From NCBI RefSeq assembly GCF_023516215.1, contig NZ_CP097349.1, positions 310,001 through 374,000 on the forward strand: a stretch of 64,000 bases of DNA, written 5' to 3'. This DNA is from Cytobacillus pseudoceanisediminis. Lineage in GTDB: Bacteria; Bacillota; Bacilli; Bacillales; Cytobacillaceae. Of this stretch, positions 40,664-48,827 are shown piece after piece (position 1 is the stretch's first letter; every line of letters begins with the position of its first letter). The notes beneath the pieces are model-generated. The model searched no databases. It saw only the letters and a program-made list of their open reading frames with translations, and was not told the origin of the DNA. The position numbers and the translations under genes were made by a program.

Positions 40664-40855
40664 ATGGAGAAAAATTTATTTCATGCATGTGCAACCTGCG
40701 TAAACTTCCATCCTGAAAAGCGTAAAGAAGGAATGGTTTATTTTTGCAGCAGACTGGGCTATGAAACGAAACCTGACTATCAATTTAACTGCTGGACACC
40801 AAAGGAACATATAAAACGCCTAATGGAAAAGAGAAAAGGGGAGAACCTTAAATGA
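40664..40855 (+). CDS. 63-residue Cys-rich protein
   Basis: Four cysteines (HACATCVNFHP, YFCSRLGYETKP, FNCWTPKEH) arranged as a possible zinc or Fe-S knuckle, with a basic tail. AGGGAGA precedes ATG 40664. Its stop overlaps the start of the sulfurtransferase gene (ATGA), so the two are co-translated; the coupling hints at a sulfur- or metal-related role. Family not recognised. Confidence 0.72.
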   Translation: MEKNLFHACATCVNFHPEKRKEGMVYFCSRLGYETKPDYQFNCWTPKEHIKRLMEKRKGENLK

Positions 40856-41688
40856 AGTATCAAGTAGAAAAGGAATGGGTAGTAACTAAACTGGATGATC
40901 CTAATATCCGAATTGCCGACTGCCGCTTTAAACTTGGGTCACCTGAAGAAGGGCGCAGCTTATATAATCTCAACCATATTCCCAATGCCGTGTATTTTGA
41001 TTTAGAGAAGGATCTGTCGGGCCCTGTTAGAGAACATGGGGGCAGGCACCCGCTTCCAAATCCCTCTCAATTTAAAGAAGTCCTGGAGAAGGCTGGTATC
41101 AGCAGGGATACCACAGTAATTGCCTATGATGGAGGAGAAGGGGCTTTTGCCGCAAGGTTCTGGTGGCTCCTCAGGTATTTGGGACATGATAAAGTTTATG
41201 TATTGAACGGCGGATATAAAGAATGGGCTGAAAGCGACTATCCTTTGAATAATAAGATTCAAAGCTTCGGGCCAGCTGACTTTAAAATCGATCTGCGGCC
41301 TGACATACTTGCCTCATACGAAGAAGTTAAAGAATATACCGGTAATCAGGATACTGCTGTAATTATTGACTCGAGAGAGGAAAAGAGATACCTGGGACTG
41401 GAGGAGCCAATTGATAAAAAAGCCGGCCATATCCCTGGAGCAATCAATAGAGTTTGGCTTGAAGCGTATAAAAATGGCAGGTTTAAAGAAGCAGAGGAAC
41501 AGGAAAAACGGTTTGCAGACATCGATAAGAATAAACCTGTAGTTGTTTACTGCGGATCTGGGGTAACAGCAGCACCTAATTTTCTGGCATTAAAGGAAGC
41601 TGGCTTCCGTAATGTTAAATTATATGCTGGAAGCTTCAGCGATTGGATCTCTTATGACGGAAATAAAATAGAAACTGTCGAAAAATAG
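40852..41688 (+). CDS. Two-domain sulfurtransferase (rhodanese family)
   Basis: A 278-residue thiosulfate/3-mercaptopyruvate sulfurtransferase-type enzyme. The N-terminal inactive rhodanese domain contains the family segment GHDKVYVLNGGYKEWAES. The C-terminal catalytic domain carries the persulfide Cys in VVYCGSGVTAAPN (about residue 232), preceded by KKAGHIPGAIN. The CGSGVTA loop favours the mercaptopyruvate/thiosulfate class. It overlaps the upstream Cys-rich gene by 4 nt. The frame is intact. Confidence 0.92.
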   Translation: MKYQVEKEWVVTKLDDPNIRIADCRFKLGSPEEGRSLYNLNHIPNAVYFDLEKDLSGPVREHGGRHPLPNPSQFKEVLEKAGISRDTTVIAYDGGEGAFAARFWWLLRYLGHDKVYVLNGGYKEWAESDYPLNNKIQSFGPADFKIDLRPDILASYEEVKEYTGNQDTAVIIDSREEKRYLGLEEPIDKKAGHIPGAINRVWLEAYKNGRFKEAEEQEKRFADIDKNKPVVVYCGSGVTAAPNFLALKEAGFRNVKLYAGSFSDWISYDGNKIETVEK

Positions 41689-41691
41689 AGG

Positions 41692-41718
41692 AATCCCTTA
41701 TAAAAAAAGGGATTTTTT
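41692..41718 (+). terminator. Terminator after the sulfurtransferase
   Basis: AATCCCTT-ATAAAAA-AAGGGATT plus T run. Confidence 0.85.
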
Positions 41719-41779
41719 TACTGTTAAAATTATTATATAATTTAAAAGGTTTAATATATTTTGAAAATGGAGTGGTTAA

Positions 41780-42382
41780 ATGAATACTTCGGGCTACACG
41801 ATAACAAAAAAACAAAGAACTGAAACAAAACAAATATTGGTAACGACTGCAATTATTCTAATATTGTCAGCAATTTTTATTCCTATATCTTTACTTTCAC
41901 CATTTCAGGCACAATTTTTCAGACCTGAAGGGACCTGGGTTTTCGAAGCGCCTAAAGCCGCTTATGTTACATTTAGCATAGCTTTGGCATCGATGGGGAT
42001 TTTTATCCTAGCGGGGGTTTGGCTGCACAGTGCTGAAAAATTTGGCAGGATTGCGAAATTTATTACAGGAGCCGGTTTTTTGTTTTCACTGGCTACAGTT
42101 ATCCTCAGTTTTGATTATTACCACTATATTGATAAGAATGGTGTCCATTTTAATACATTATTCAGTTTGAAGGAGAAGCACTATAATTGGCCGGAAATCA
42201 AACATGCCAGGCAAACGGTCATAAACAAAATGGGTGTTATGTCTGATGATGAATTAATCTTTACCTTTAAAGATGGAACTACATATGCGTATCCATTAAA
42301 TAATAATGTCCGAAATGCGCGAATCGCTACTTACTATGAACTGGAAGAACATGGAGTTGAACTAATAAGGGAAACAGAATAG
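41780..42382 (+). CDS. Uncharacterised membrane protein, 200 residues
   Basis: Three membrane segments (about residues 20-42, 62-82, 92-112) followed by a soluble C-terminal ~85 residues (SLKEKHYNWPEIKHARQTVI ... ELIFTFKDGTTYAYPL), which looks like a small PH-like beta domain. TGGAGTGG precedes ATG 41780. I do not recognise a named family; it stands alone between the sulfurtransferase terminator and ypcP. Confidence 0.75.
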   Translation: MNTSGYTITKKQRTETKQILVTTAIILILSAIFIPISLLSPFQAQFFRPEGTWVFEAPKAAYVTFSIALASMGIFILAGVWLHSAEKFGRIAKFITGAGFLFSLATVILSFDYYHYIDKNGVHFNTLFSLKEKHYNWPEIKHARQTVINKMGVMSDDELIFTFKDGTTYAYPLNNNVRNARIATYYELEEHGVELIRETE

Positions 42383-42461
42383 GGCTGTAAAACTTTTCAA
42401 GAGAAACGGAGAGTTTCCCATGATATAATAGTTGTTATGATTATAATCGGGAGGCGGAAAA

Positions 42462-43352
42462 ATGAACGAGAAAAAACCTTCACTGCTGCTGGTTGATGGA
42501 ATGGCTCTGCTGTTCAGGGCATATTTTGCAACAGCGATGTCCGGTCAATTTATGATAAATTCAAAAGGAATACCTACAAATGGAGTTTACGGATTTGTTA
42601 AACACTTTTTAACGGCTGTTTCTTCCTTTAGCCCGACTCATGTGGCCGTTTGCTGGGATATGGGAAGCAAAACCTTCCGTACGGAAATGTTTGATGCCTA
42701 TAAAGCAAACCGTCCTGAAGCTCCAATTGAACTTGTGCCTCAATTCGATCTGGTAAAAGAAGTCGTGGAAGCTTTTGATGTTCCAAATATTGGCCTTGAA
42801 GGATATGAAGCTGATGACTGCATTGGCACCATTGCAAGAAAAGCAAGCCAGGAAGCGGAAGTACTGATCCTTACTGGCGACCAGGATATCCTTCAGCTTC
42901 TGGATGATAATATTTCTGTCATTTTGCTGCAAAAAGGCTACGGCAATTATCTGGTGCATACGACAGAAACCTTTTATGAAGAAAAGGGAATAACACCGAA
43001 GCAGATGATTGATTTGAAAGCCTTCATGGGAGATACAAGTGATAATTATCCCGGAGTAAAAGGGATTGGCGAAAAAACAGCTCTGAAGCTGCTGCAGCAA
43101 TTTGAGCATATTGAAGGTGTATTAGAAAACCTGGAACAGCTCACAAAAGGACAGCGTGCCAAGATCGAACAGGATCTTGAAATGCTGCACTTGAGCAGAC
43201 AGCTCGCCGAAATAAAATGCGATGTACCTGTTGAATGCCCTCTAGACCTGGCGCAATTCACAATGAACCGGGAAAAGGTCATAGAGAAATTCACTGAAAT
43301 TGAATTCCGCGGTCTTCATAGATTTCTTGATTTTAAAAAGGAATATGCATAA
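42462..43352 (+). CDS. ypcP: 5'-3' exonuclease / flap endonuclease YpcP
   Basis: A 296-residue stand-alone PolA N-terminal-type nuclease that removes RNA primers and flaps. Acidic metal ligands are visible in LLLVDGMALLFRAYFA, EGYEADDCIGTIA, LTGDQDILQLL and MGDTSDNYPGVKGIGEKTA (the last being the helix-hairpin-helix entry). GGGAGG precedes ATG 42462. No polymerase domain follows. B. subtilis YpcP lies at the equivalent position before sspL. Confidence 0.94.
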   Translation: MNEKKPSLLLVDGMALLFRAYFATAMSGQFMINSKGIPTNGVYGFVKHFLTAVSSFSPTHVAVCWDMGSKTFRTEMFDAYKANRPEAPIELVPQFDLVKEVVEAFDVPNIGLEGYEADDCIGTIARKASQEAEVLILTGDQDILQLLDDNISVILLQKGYGNYLVHTTETFYEEKGITPKQMIDLKAFMGDTSDNYPGVKGIGEKTALKLLQQFEHIEGVLENLEQLTKGQRAKIEQDLEMLHLSRQLAEIKCDVPVECPLDLAQFTMNREKVIEKFTEIEFRGLHRFLDFKKEYA

Positions 43353-43357
43353 TAGAG

Positions 43358-43388
43358 ACCCCAGGCTCCTGCCTGGGGTTTTAAATTT
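43358..43388 (+). terminator. Terminator after ypcP
   Basis: ACCCCAGGC-TCCT-GCCTGGGGT followed by T-rich DNA. Confidence 0.88.
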
Positions 43389-43414
43389 TTTCATGATTGC
43401 GCATCTCCAAGTAA

Positions 43415-43650
43415 AAGAGAAAACTGAGCGCATAAATGCAAGAAACCCGCACACACCATAATCATGCGCGCATACCGAAGAACCCCCGCGCACATCCTCG
43501 CCAAGCCAGCGCGTATAAGAAAAGCTTGCGCGTACAAACGAGAGAGCTCCGAGCACACAAGGGTCAAGCGCGCGTAAACGAAGAAACCCCGCGCACAAAA
43601 ATGACAGAAACCGCTCACACAAGGATCATACACATATAACCGAAGTAAAA
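43415..43650. repeat. Degenerate GC-rich tandem-like tract
   Basis: In the 370-nt gap between ypcP and sspL. Units alternate between GCGCGTAAACGAAGAAACC-like and CCGCGCACAAAAATGAC-like stretches, repeating about every 40 nt with much divergence, and fade out at both ends (GCGCATAAATGC on the left, ACACATATAACC on the right). CGCG-rich composition is unlike the surroundings. Long accidental open frames exist on both strands, but none has a ribosome site or family resemblance. Confidence 0.6.
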
Positions 43651-43701
43651 TGTGTACATCCCCACCAGACTCTAAATGCAGCTTTACTCTAACAAACATT
43701 A

Positions 43702-43720
43702 ATGCCGCCAAAGGCGGCAT
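43702..43720 (-). terminator. Terminator after sspL
   Basis: ATGCCGCC-AAA-GGCGGCAT, 6 nt past the sspL stop; T tract modest. Confidence 0.6.
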
Positions 43721-43725
43721 CCAAT

Positions 43726-43863
43726 TTATTTAGTATTCTTCTTCTTCGCTGCATTCTCCAGTTTGCTTTTAGGTTCCTCTGAAAATTCAGCATCCTGCCC
43801 GTATCCTTGAGGGTTTACGCCAGGTGCTTTTATTCCTCTGTTTGTATGTCCATTTTTGCTCAT
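43726..43863 (-). CDS. sspL: Small acid-soluble spore protein SspL
   Basis: A 45-residue protein with VNPQGYGQDAEFSEEPKSKL and AAKKKNTK at the C-terminus, the SspL-family pattern. GGGAGGTGA precedes ATG 43863. A minor spore-core protein expected to be made in the forespore under sigma-G. Located next to ypcP as in B. subtilis. Confidence 0.87.
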   Translation of the reverse strand: MSKNGHTNRGIKAPGVNPQGYGQDAEFSEEPKSKLENAAKKKNTK

Positions 43864-44085
43864 GTGATTCACCTCCCCAGTCAGCAACTTCTCCATTGAT
43901 AACCTTATTATTGTTAAAGTCTTCGGGTTTTAATCATGTCCATCGAGGGTACAATTTAGCAACTGATGCGGTGAGTTCTTCTTCTGTTTTGGGTTTAATT
44001 ATTCCATAATTACAGGCCTATTTAGCATTTGAAGGAGGAATAATAAAAGTCTGCATACTTCACAATAAAGAAGAGGTGAATTGTT

Positions 44086-44547
44086 ATGAACAAGGGAGTT
44101 TATATCGCTCTTTTAAGTATAGGGCTGGCACAGGGCCTAAAAATCCCCATCCATTATGTGAAAAAGGGAGAACTTCGTCCTGATTTGTTTTTCCAGACAG
44201 GGGGCATGCCGAGTTCTCATTCGGCTGGTGTTTCTTCTTTAACCACTTTTATAGCTTTAAAGCGCGGAGTTCCGACGGTCGACTTTGCTTTATCACTGGT
44301 TTATGGCCTGATTGTTATGTATGATGCCCAGGGAATCAGGCGCCAAACCGGTGAGCTTACCTTAAAGGTAAATAGTCTTGGTGAGCTGGTTGATAAAATT
44401 CACAAAGATGAGACTGTTAAGTTTGAGGAGGAAGGTCCAAAGAAGCTGAAGGAAATGCTCGGCCACCAGCCTGCTGAAGTATTGGGCGGAGCTCTCCTCG
44501 GTGTATTAACCGGAACACTTGGCTACCTTCTAACTAAGAAGAAATAA
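44086..44547 (+). CDS. yuiD: Divergent PAP2-family membrane protein (YuiD-like)
   Basis: A 153-residue membrane protein with a phosphatase-like signature: GGMPSSHSAGV, YDAQGIRRQTGE, and LGHQPAEVLGGALLG carrying the conserved His. Three or four membrane segments. GAGGTGA precedes ATG 44086. B. subtilis YuiD is the closest named relative, but lies elsewhere on its chromosome. A lipid-phosphate substrate is likely by family; not established. Confidence 0.85.
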   Translation: MNKGVYIALLSIGLAQGLKIPIHYVKKGELRPDLFFQTGGMPSSHSAGVSSLTTFIALKRGVPTVDFALSLVYGLIVMYDAQGIRRQTGELTLKVNSLGELVDKIHKDETVKFEEEGPKKLKEMLGHQPAEVLGGALLGVLTGTLGYLLTKKK

Positions 44548-44656
44548 TTGAGCTTACAACTCCCCTGCTTCATGCAGGAAAAAGGTAGATAATTGTCGAA
44601 AAATCAGGTAAGATTTAGGAGAACGCAGGAGGGAGCAGGGGAAGAGGGTAAGTGAA

Positions 44657-44920
44657 ATGAAGACAGTTGAAGAGTATTTGCACTTTTTGCAAAGTAAAGG
44701 ATTTCAATTTCGGGAAGACGCGATTGGCTTCATTTACTTTGGCAAAAATTATACCAATGCTTCTGACGAGCTTGCCAATGCAGCAATAGAACTTACATTA
44801 AAAGCTCAGAAATCATTTGACGGCAGTTTTTACGTATCATTGCTTGAAACATTGGTTTCAAAGAATATTACCAGCAGGCGTGAAGCAATAAAATTTGTAA
44901 AAGAAAAATCAATCATTTAA
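44657..44920 (+). CDS. Small uncharacterised protein, 87 residues
   Basis: Helical, soluble, beginning MKTVEEYLHFLQSKGFQFRE with the central GFIYFGKNYTNASDELANAA. I recall similar small proteins across Bacillus (possibly the family called DUF6123), unverified. Upstream GGGAGCAGGGG is a plausible ribosome-site region. It converges on an EamA transporter with a shared terminator. Confidence 0.7.
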   Translation: MKTVEEYLHFLQSKGFQFREDAIGFIYFGKNYTNASDELANAAIELTLKAQKSFDGSFYVSLLETLVSKNITSRREAIKFVKEKSII

Positions 44921-44955
44921 AAGGCGTGTTTTTTGAGGACACGCCCTTTTTCTAT
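44921..44955. terminator. Bidirectional terminator
   Basis: AAAGGCGTGT...ACACGCCCTTTTT between the 87-residue gene and the convergent EamA gene. Confidence 0.82.
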
Positions 44956-44958
44956 TTA

Positions 44959-45876
44959 TTAAGCTGTTTTTCTCCTAAAGATGGATAATGTTTTCTTAGC
45001 AGGAATTTCTGCAAAGACCATACCTGCAAAAATTAGCAGACAGCCAGTCAGGGCACTAAAGGAAAGTCTCTCATTCGCCCACATAAATCCTGCAGCAGCA
45101 GCAAACACAGGTTCCATGGCGAATATGAGGGCCACTCTTGTTGGGGTTGTGAATTTTTGAAAAGCCGTCTGTGCAAAAAATGCGAGCGCGGTCGCAAACA
45201 ATGAAGTTACAATTAGAGCAGTCACCACATTGGTCTTAAATAATACTCCAGTTTCAAATGCCTGCTGCCAATTTTCTGTAAAAAACGCAAAAATGCCTGA
45301 TAGCAAGGCCACGGTACCTACTTGAATAACCGTTAATAGCAGGGCCGGGTATTTGCTGCTATATTTTCCTGTGAATATAATATGAAGGGCAAAACCAACT
45401 GCACAGATTAATACATATGCATCACCGATATTTAGCGAGACTTTATCAGTCATTGTAAGCAAATACAATCCCGCTGTTGCAATTGATACACCTATAATAG
45501 CATTGAACCCTGGCTTAATTTTTAAAAGCATAAAAGAAAAGACTGGGACCATTACTACACTTAACCCCGTAATAAAGCCAGCTTTTGAGGAAGTTGTATG
45601 AAGCAGTCCGATTGTCTGGAAAGCATAGCCTATAAATAAAAACAAGCCCATAATAATTCCAGAAATCAAAAGCTTTTTGTTTATTTTCTTTAACTGTTCT
45701 CTTTCAAAAATAACTAGCCAGCCTCCCAGCAAGAAAGCGGCCATTAAAAAGCGTACGCCATTAAAAGAAAATGGCTCAAGAAAAGCAATGGCGTTTTGTA
45801 CAAGCACAAAGGTAGTTCCCCACACAAAGGCTACGAGCAATAGGCTTACATCTGCAAATATAACCGATCTATTCAT
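44959..45876 (-). CDS. EamA/DMT-family transporter
   Basis: A 305-residue protein with ten membrane segments in two EamA repeats. The first begins LLLVAFVWGTTFVLVQNAI; the second contains FAQTAFQKFTTPTRVALIFA and EPVFAAAAGFMWANERLSF, the usual exit-helix signatures. Frame intact. It starts 5 nt after ypdQ stops, so the two are probably one transcript. Substrate unknown; drug/metabolite exporter by family. Confidence 0.88.
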   Translation of the reverse strand: MNRSVIFADVSLLLVAFVWGTTFVLVQNAIAFLEPFSFNGVRFLMAAFLLGGWLVIFEREQLKKINKKLLISGIIMGLFLFIGYAFQTIGLLHTTSSKAGFITGLSVVMVPVFSFMLLKIKPGFNAIIGVSIATAGLYLLTMTDKVSLNIGDAYVLICAVGFALHIIFTGKYSSKYPALLLTVIQVGTVALLSGIFAFFTENWQQAFETGVLFKTNVVTALIVTSLFATALAFFAQTAFQKFTTPTRVALIFAMEPVFAAAAGFMWANERLSFSALTGCLLIFAGMVFAEIPAKKTLSIFRRKTA

Positions 45877-45880
45877 TATC

Positions 45881-46282
45881 TCATTGACCTTTCGTTCTAT
45901 TTTTGCGAATGGCTGCTCTGGCTAATTCATCCGCTCCTTTGTTTTCGGAGCTGGGCACCCATTTCATAAAAAACAAATCAAATTGCCTTGTAAGCTCCAA
46001 AGCATTTTCAAGCAAGGGAGCAAATTTTTTATTTTTAACGAATTCCTTTTCAACGGCCCGGTTAACGAGCTGTGAATCCGTTCGAAAGGATACTGTTTTG
46101 TATCCCTTTTCTATACATATTTCCAGAGCATGAATAAATGCACGGTATTCGGCTTCGTGATTTTCCATTTTCCCTAAAGGAATGGAATAGCGTTCAACTT
46201 GGCCATTATTTTTAATGAAAATGCCTGCCCCGCTGGGACCCGGGTTTCCGGCACTTGCTCCATCGATATACACTTCAATCAA
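45881..46282 (-). CDS. ypdQ: RNase HI-like protein YpdQ
   Basis: A 133-residue ribonuclease H-fold protein. Carboxylates are in the right places: VYIDGASAGNPG (D), NHEAEYRAFIHAL (E), FRTDSQLVNRA (D), and SSENKGADELARAAI (final D). The basic handle of E. coli RNase HI is absent, as in B. subtilis YpdQ. It probably cleaves or binds RNA-DNA hybrids, though B. subtilis homologues have shown little activity. Lies in the conserved ypdP-ypdQ neighbourhood. Confidence 0.88.
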   Translation of the reverse strand: MIEVYIDGASAGNPGPSGAGIFIKNNGQVERYSIPLGKMENHEAEYRAFIHALEICIEKGYKTVSFRTDSQLVNRAVEKEFVKNKKFAPLLENALELTRQFDLFFMKWVPSSENKGADELARAAIRKNRTKGQ

Positions 46283-46352
46283 TTAAACTGCCTCCTGATT
46301 TTAACAGCATAATAGGGTAAACTAAGTGTAGTTTATCATAAAAATAAGCGAT

Positions 46353-46507
46353 AAAGTGAAACTTCAATAAGTGGGGGCTTTATCTCCCACTGATTGTTAG
46401 TTGAACCAATCGGGCCTTTACGGGCAGTTGGATCCCCCAGTTATCCTCCATTGATACCGCTGAGTCTTTAATTGGGGGAGCCTACTGCCCGTCAGACCGC
46501 GATAAAG
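46353..46507 (+). repeat. Structured repeat family 2, copy 2
   Basis: Between ypdP and ypdQ. Aligns over its whole length with the reverse complement of 26011-26164. Contains hairpin AGTGGG...CCCACT, linker GATTGTTAGTTGAAC, second hairpin GGCC-TTTAC-GGGC, and a 3' segment ACTGCCC able to pair with GGGCAGT upstream. Oriented opposite to both flanking genes, so it is not a leader for them. Confidence 0.75.
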
Positions 46508-46533
46508 CAGAAAAGGATACCAAAAATGGCATC

Positions 46534-47210
46534 CTAATCTTTTACTGGAAAACGTTTAGCAATATAGCCAAACGGGGTATCAAGTATAGCTACTATAAAT
46601 TTCAGCAAATAAGTGGTGATGAATATTTGAATCCATTCCTCCATTGGAAATACGCCGAGGAAAGCAATGCTTGTAAAAACAAGGGTATCCAATAGCTGGC
46701 TGATCATAGTGCTGCCATTATTCCTGATCCAAAATTGGCCATCCTTTGGAAATTTCTTTTTTAAATAGGTAAAAATATAAACATCCGTAAATTGACTGAC
46801 TAAATAGGCAGCGAGGCTTCCGGCAGCAATTCGCGGCAGAATCGAAAAAGAGTGCTGAGGGGCTCCTGTGCAAAATCTGTTTCATGCGGTTTAAATAATA
46901 AAACCATCTGCATGATGAGAGTCATGGACAGAAGAGTAAAGAAACCAAGCCATACAGCTTTTTTTGCTTCTTCCTTTCCGTACTTTTCATTTAGGATATC
47001 CGTAACGAGAAAAGCGGTACCGTACATAGCGTTTCCTAAAGTAGCCGTCAGGCCGAACATTTCAATGGTTTTTACGACTTGAAGATTGGCCATGACAGTA
47101 GAGAAGCCAATCCACACGAATAAACCAGTCTTTCCGAACACGCGGTACATAGTCAATACTAATGTGAAATTAATAATTGCAAAGAGCAGTCCAAACCATT
47201 CGTTAAACAT
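46534..47210 (-). CDS. ypdP: Queuosine-precursor transporter YpdP (YhhQ family; frameshifted)
   Basis: About 225 residues, six or more membrane segments, of the vitamin-precursor-transporter-like YhhQ/COG1738 group that imports preQ0 or preQ1. Signature TAFLVTDILNEKYGKEEAKKA is present; the C-terminus ends ILDTPFGYIAKRFPVKD. One base is missing at A5 46845-46849 (T5 coding); adding it continues STLFSILPRIAAGSLAAYLV. ATG 47210 has AGGAGG six bases upstream; 47213 is the alternative. A preQ1-I riboswitch overlaps that ribosome site, strongly supporting the function. Confidence 0.93.
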
Positions 47211-47216
47211 CATATT

Positions 47217-47255
47217 CCTCCTAGTTTTGTTAATGCGGGAGTTTACGAACCGCAG
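47217..47255 (-). ncRNA. preQ1-I riboswitch in the ypdP leader
   Basis: Minus strand reads CTGCGG-TTCGTAAACTC-CCGCA and then TTAACAAAACTAGGAGG. P1 pairs TGCGG/CCGCA, and the A-rich tail TTAACAAAAC-AGG is the class I pseudoknot strand, which includes the AGGAGG ribosome site. Binding of preQ1 should therefore hide the site and block translation of the transporter. Confidence 0.93.
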
Positions 47256-47396
47256 GAGATATAAAATTGTCATTGACCATTATACCTTGAAATATACTCA
47301 GTTAGTAATAAACTGAGTAAAGTATAATAAGTCCAACTATTGCAAACAGTTCTAATAATGATGACCAGCTAATAAAGTACAGAAAGGCTGACCTTA

Positions 47397-48052
47397 ATGA
47401 AATATAAATTGGAATGGAAATATAAACTTAAAGGTAATGAGGATATATTATTTACTTCAGACTGGATTGACGGTGAATCGGCCTTGCAGGCTGGAGAAGA
47501 TATTGAAAAATCAGGGAAGGGCAAAGAAATAATTTACTATGATGAAGCTGGCACTTCATGGAGCACAAAGGAAATGAGAAAACTTCTAATGGAAGTGGAA
47601 GAGGATCCCCACGATATTACCGTATTTTTTGATGGGGGATTTAATAAAGAAACCAGTCAGGCTGGGCTCGGTGCAGTAATATATTTTAAACAGGGCAAAA
47701 AAAGTACCGTGTGAGGGCAAATGAGCTATTTGATGAGATGGATAATAATAATGAAGCAGAATATGCGGCCATTTATTACACTCTCAACCTGCTCGAAGAA
47801 ATGGGCGTTCATCATATGACTTGTGAATTCAAAGGTGATTCCCAGGTAGTGTTGAAACAGCTTGAAGGTGAATGGCCATGTTATGAAGAAAATTTAAACC
47901 GCTGGCTTGACCGAATTGAAGAAAAGATTAAAAAGCTTGGTATTCTGCCAAGATATAGACCCATTCCGCGCAATGAAAATAAAGAAGCAGATAAATTGGC
48001 CGGTCAGGCACTGCAGGGGAAGTTTATTAACAGCAAAATGCAGATCATATAA
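47397..48052 (+). CDS. ypeP: YpeP, RNase HI-like with N-terminal extension (frameshifted)
   Basis: About 218 residues after correction. Residues 1-70 form an N-terminal extension unlike RNase H (KYKLEWKYKLKGNEDILFTS). The RNase H fold follows: ITVFFDGGFNKETSQAGLG (D), NNNEAEYAAIYYTL (E), FKGDSQVVLKQLEG (D), NENKEADKLAGQAL (D). One base is missing in the A7 run 47697-47703; adding it gives GKKKYRVRANELFDEMD. It is followed by ypeQ and cspD, as in B. subtilis. A second RNase H paralogue, ypdQ, lies 1.1 kb away. Confidence 0.88.
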
Positions 48053-48078
48053 TCCGATATAAGGAAGGCGTGAATCGT

Positions 48079-48255
48079 TTGAGCAGGAAGGAAATTATTA
48101 ATGAAGTGGAGGAGCTGATAATCAGTTACTGCAAAGACTGCTTCCTTCATAAGCATCATAAAGAGGAAAGAGGGCGCAGATATGCCCATCGATTTTGCAT
48201 TACAGAGTGCACTGTAGGTGAGAAAATTAAATCAATAGGCAGCAAGCTTTCATAA
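48079..48255 (+). CDS. ypeQ: Zinc-finger-like protein YpeQ
   Basis: A 58-residue protein with Cys/His sites: ISYCKDCFLHKHH and AHRFCITECTVGEKI. I use TTG 48079 because GGAAGG lies nine bases upstream; an in-frame GTG at 48070 is too close to it. Matches the B. subtilis YpeQ position after ypeP; the conserved CTVGEKI-like ending supports it. Function unknown. Confidence 0.8.
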   Translation: MSRKEIINEVEELIISYCKDCFLHKHHKEERGRRYAHRFCITECTVGEKIKSIGSKLS

Positions 48256-48268
48256 ATCAGGAAAAATA

Positions 48269-48294
48269 AAAGGCTGGCAGGTGCCAGCCTTTTT
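48269..48294. terminator. Bidirectional terminator between ypeQ and cspD
   Basis: AAAGGCTGGCA-GG-TGCCAGCCTTTTT. Confidence 0.88.
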
Positions 48295-48309
48295 ATCGTT
48301 ATATTTGAA

Positions 48310-48510
48310 TTATAGTTTTACAACGTTTGCAGCTTGAGGTCCGCGGTTTCCTTCAACGATTTCGAAAGAAACTTCCTGGCCTTCTTCTAAAGATTTGAAA
48401 CCTTCACCTTGGATAGCAGTGAAGTGAACGAATACATCGTCTCCGCCTTCAACTTCGATGAAACCGAAACCTTTTTCATTGTTGAACCATTTTACTTTAC
48501 CGTTTTGCAT
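48310..48510 (-). CDS. cspD: Cold-shock protein CspD
   Basis: A 66-residue OB-fold RNA/DNA chaperone. RNP1 KGFGFIEV and RNP2 VFVHFTAI are intact; the ending is [16 protein letters not shown] ten bases upstream of ATG 48510. A ~130-nt leader precedes it, typical of cold-inducible csp genes. Located beside ypeP-ypeQ as B. subtilis cspD. Confidence 0.94.
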   Translation of the reverse strand: MQNGKVKWFNNEKGFGFIEVEGGDDVFVHFTAIQGEGFKSLEEGQEVSFEIVEGNRGPQAANVVKL

Positions 48511-48636
48511 GTTTACTTTTCCTCCTAAGCCTGTCAAGACACATCTTGTGCCTTAGATGAATATTACCACCTAACAAAACATAGAGCAGATATTTTTATC
48601 TAATAACGGAAATATATTCTGTTAAATGATGATTAT

Positions 48637-48665
48637 AATATACATGAATGGGCACTTTCCGTCAA
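48637..48665 (-). promoter_or_regulatory. Promoter of cspD
   Basis: Minus strand TTGACG, 17 bases, TATATT, leaving a leader of about 120 nt before the cspD start. Confidence 0.6.
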
Positions 48666-48827
48666 GGAATTAAAACGCTTTTTTAAAAAAAACAATAAAA
48701 TATTTAAAATATTTCAACTTTTGTTTATTTGAGAGTGAAATGCAATGTTCACTAGTGAATTGATAACATAAATTAGAGATTTTCTCATATTAATTATTAA
48801 TTATCTTGTTGGCAAAGGGTGAGGAAA

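Noticed and set aside
43242..43720. Open frames of 109-126 codons on the minus strand
   Set aside because: They arise from the CGCG-rich degenerate tract and run antisense into ypcP; no ribosome site, and Cys/Leu/Arg-rich composition is typical of a shadow frame.
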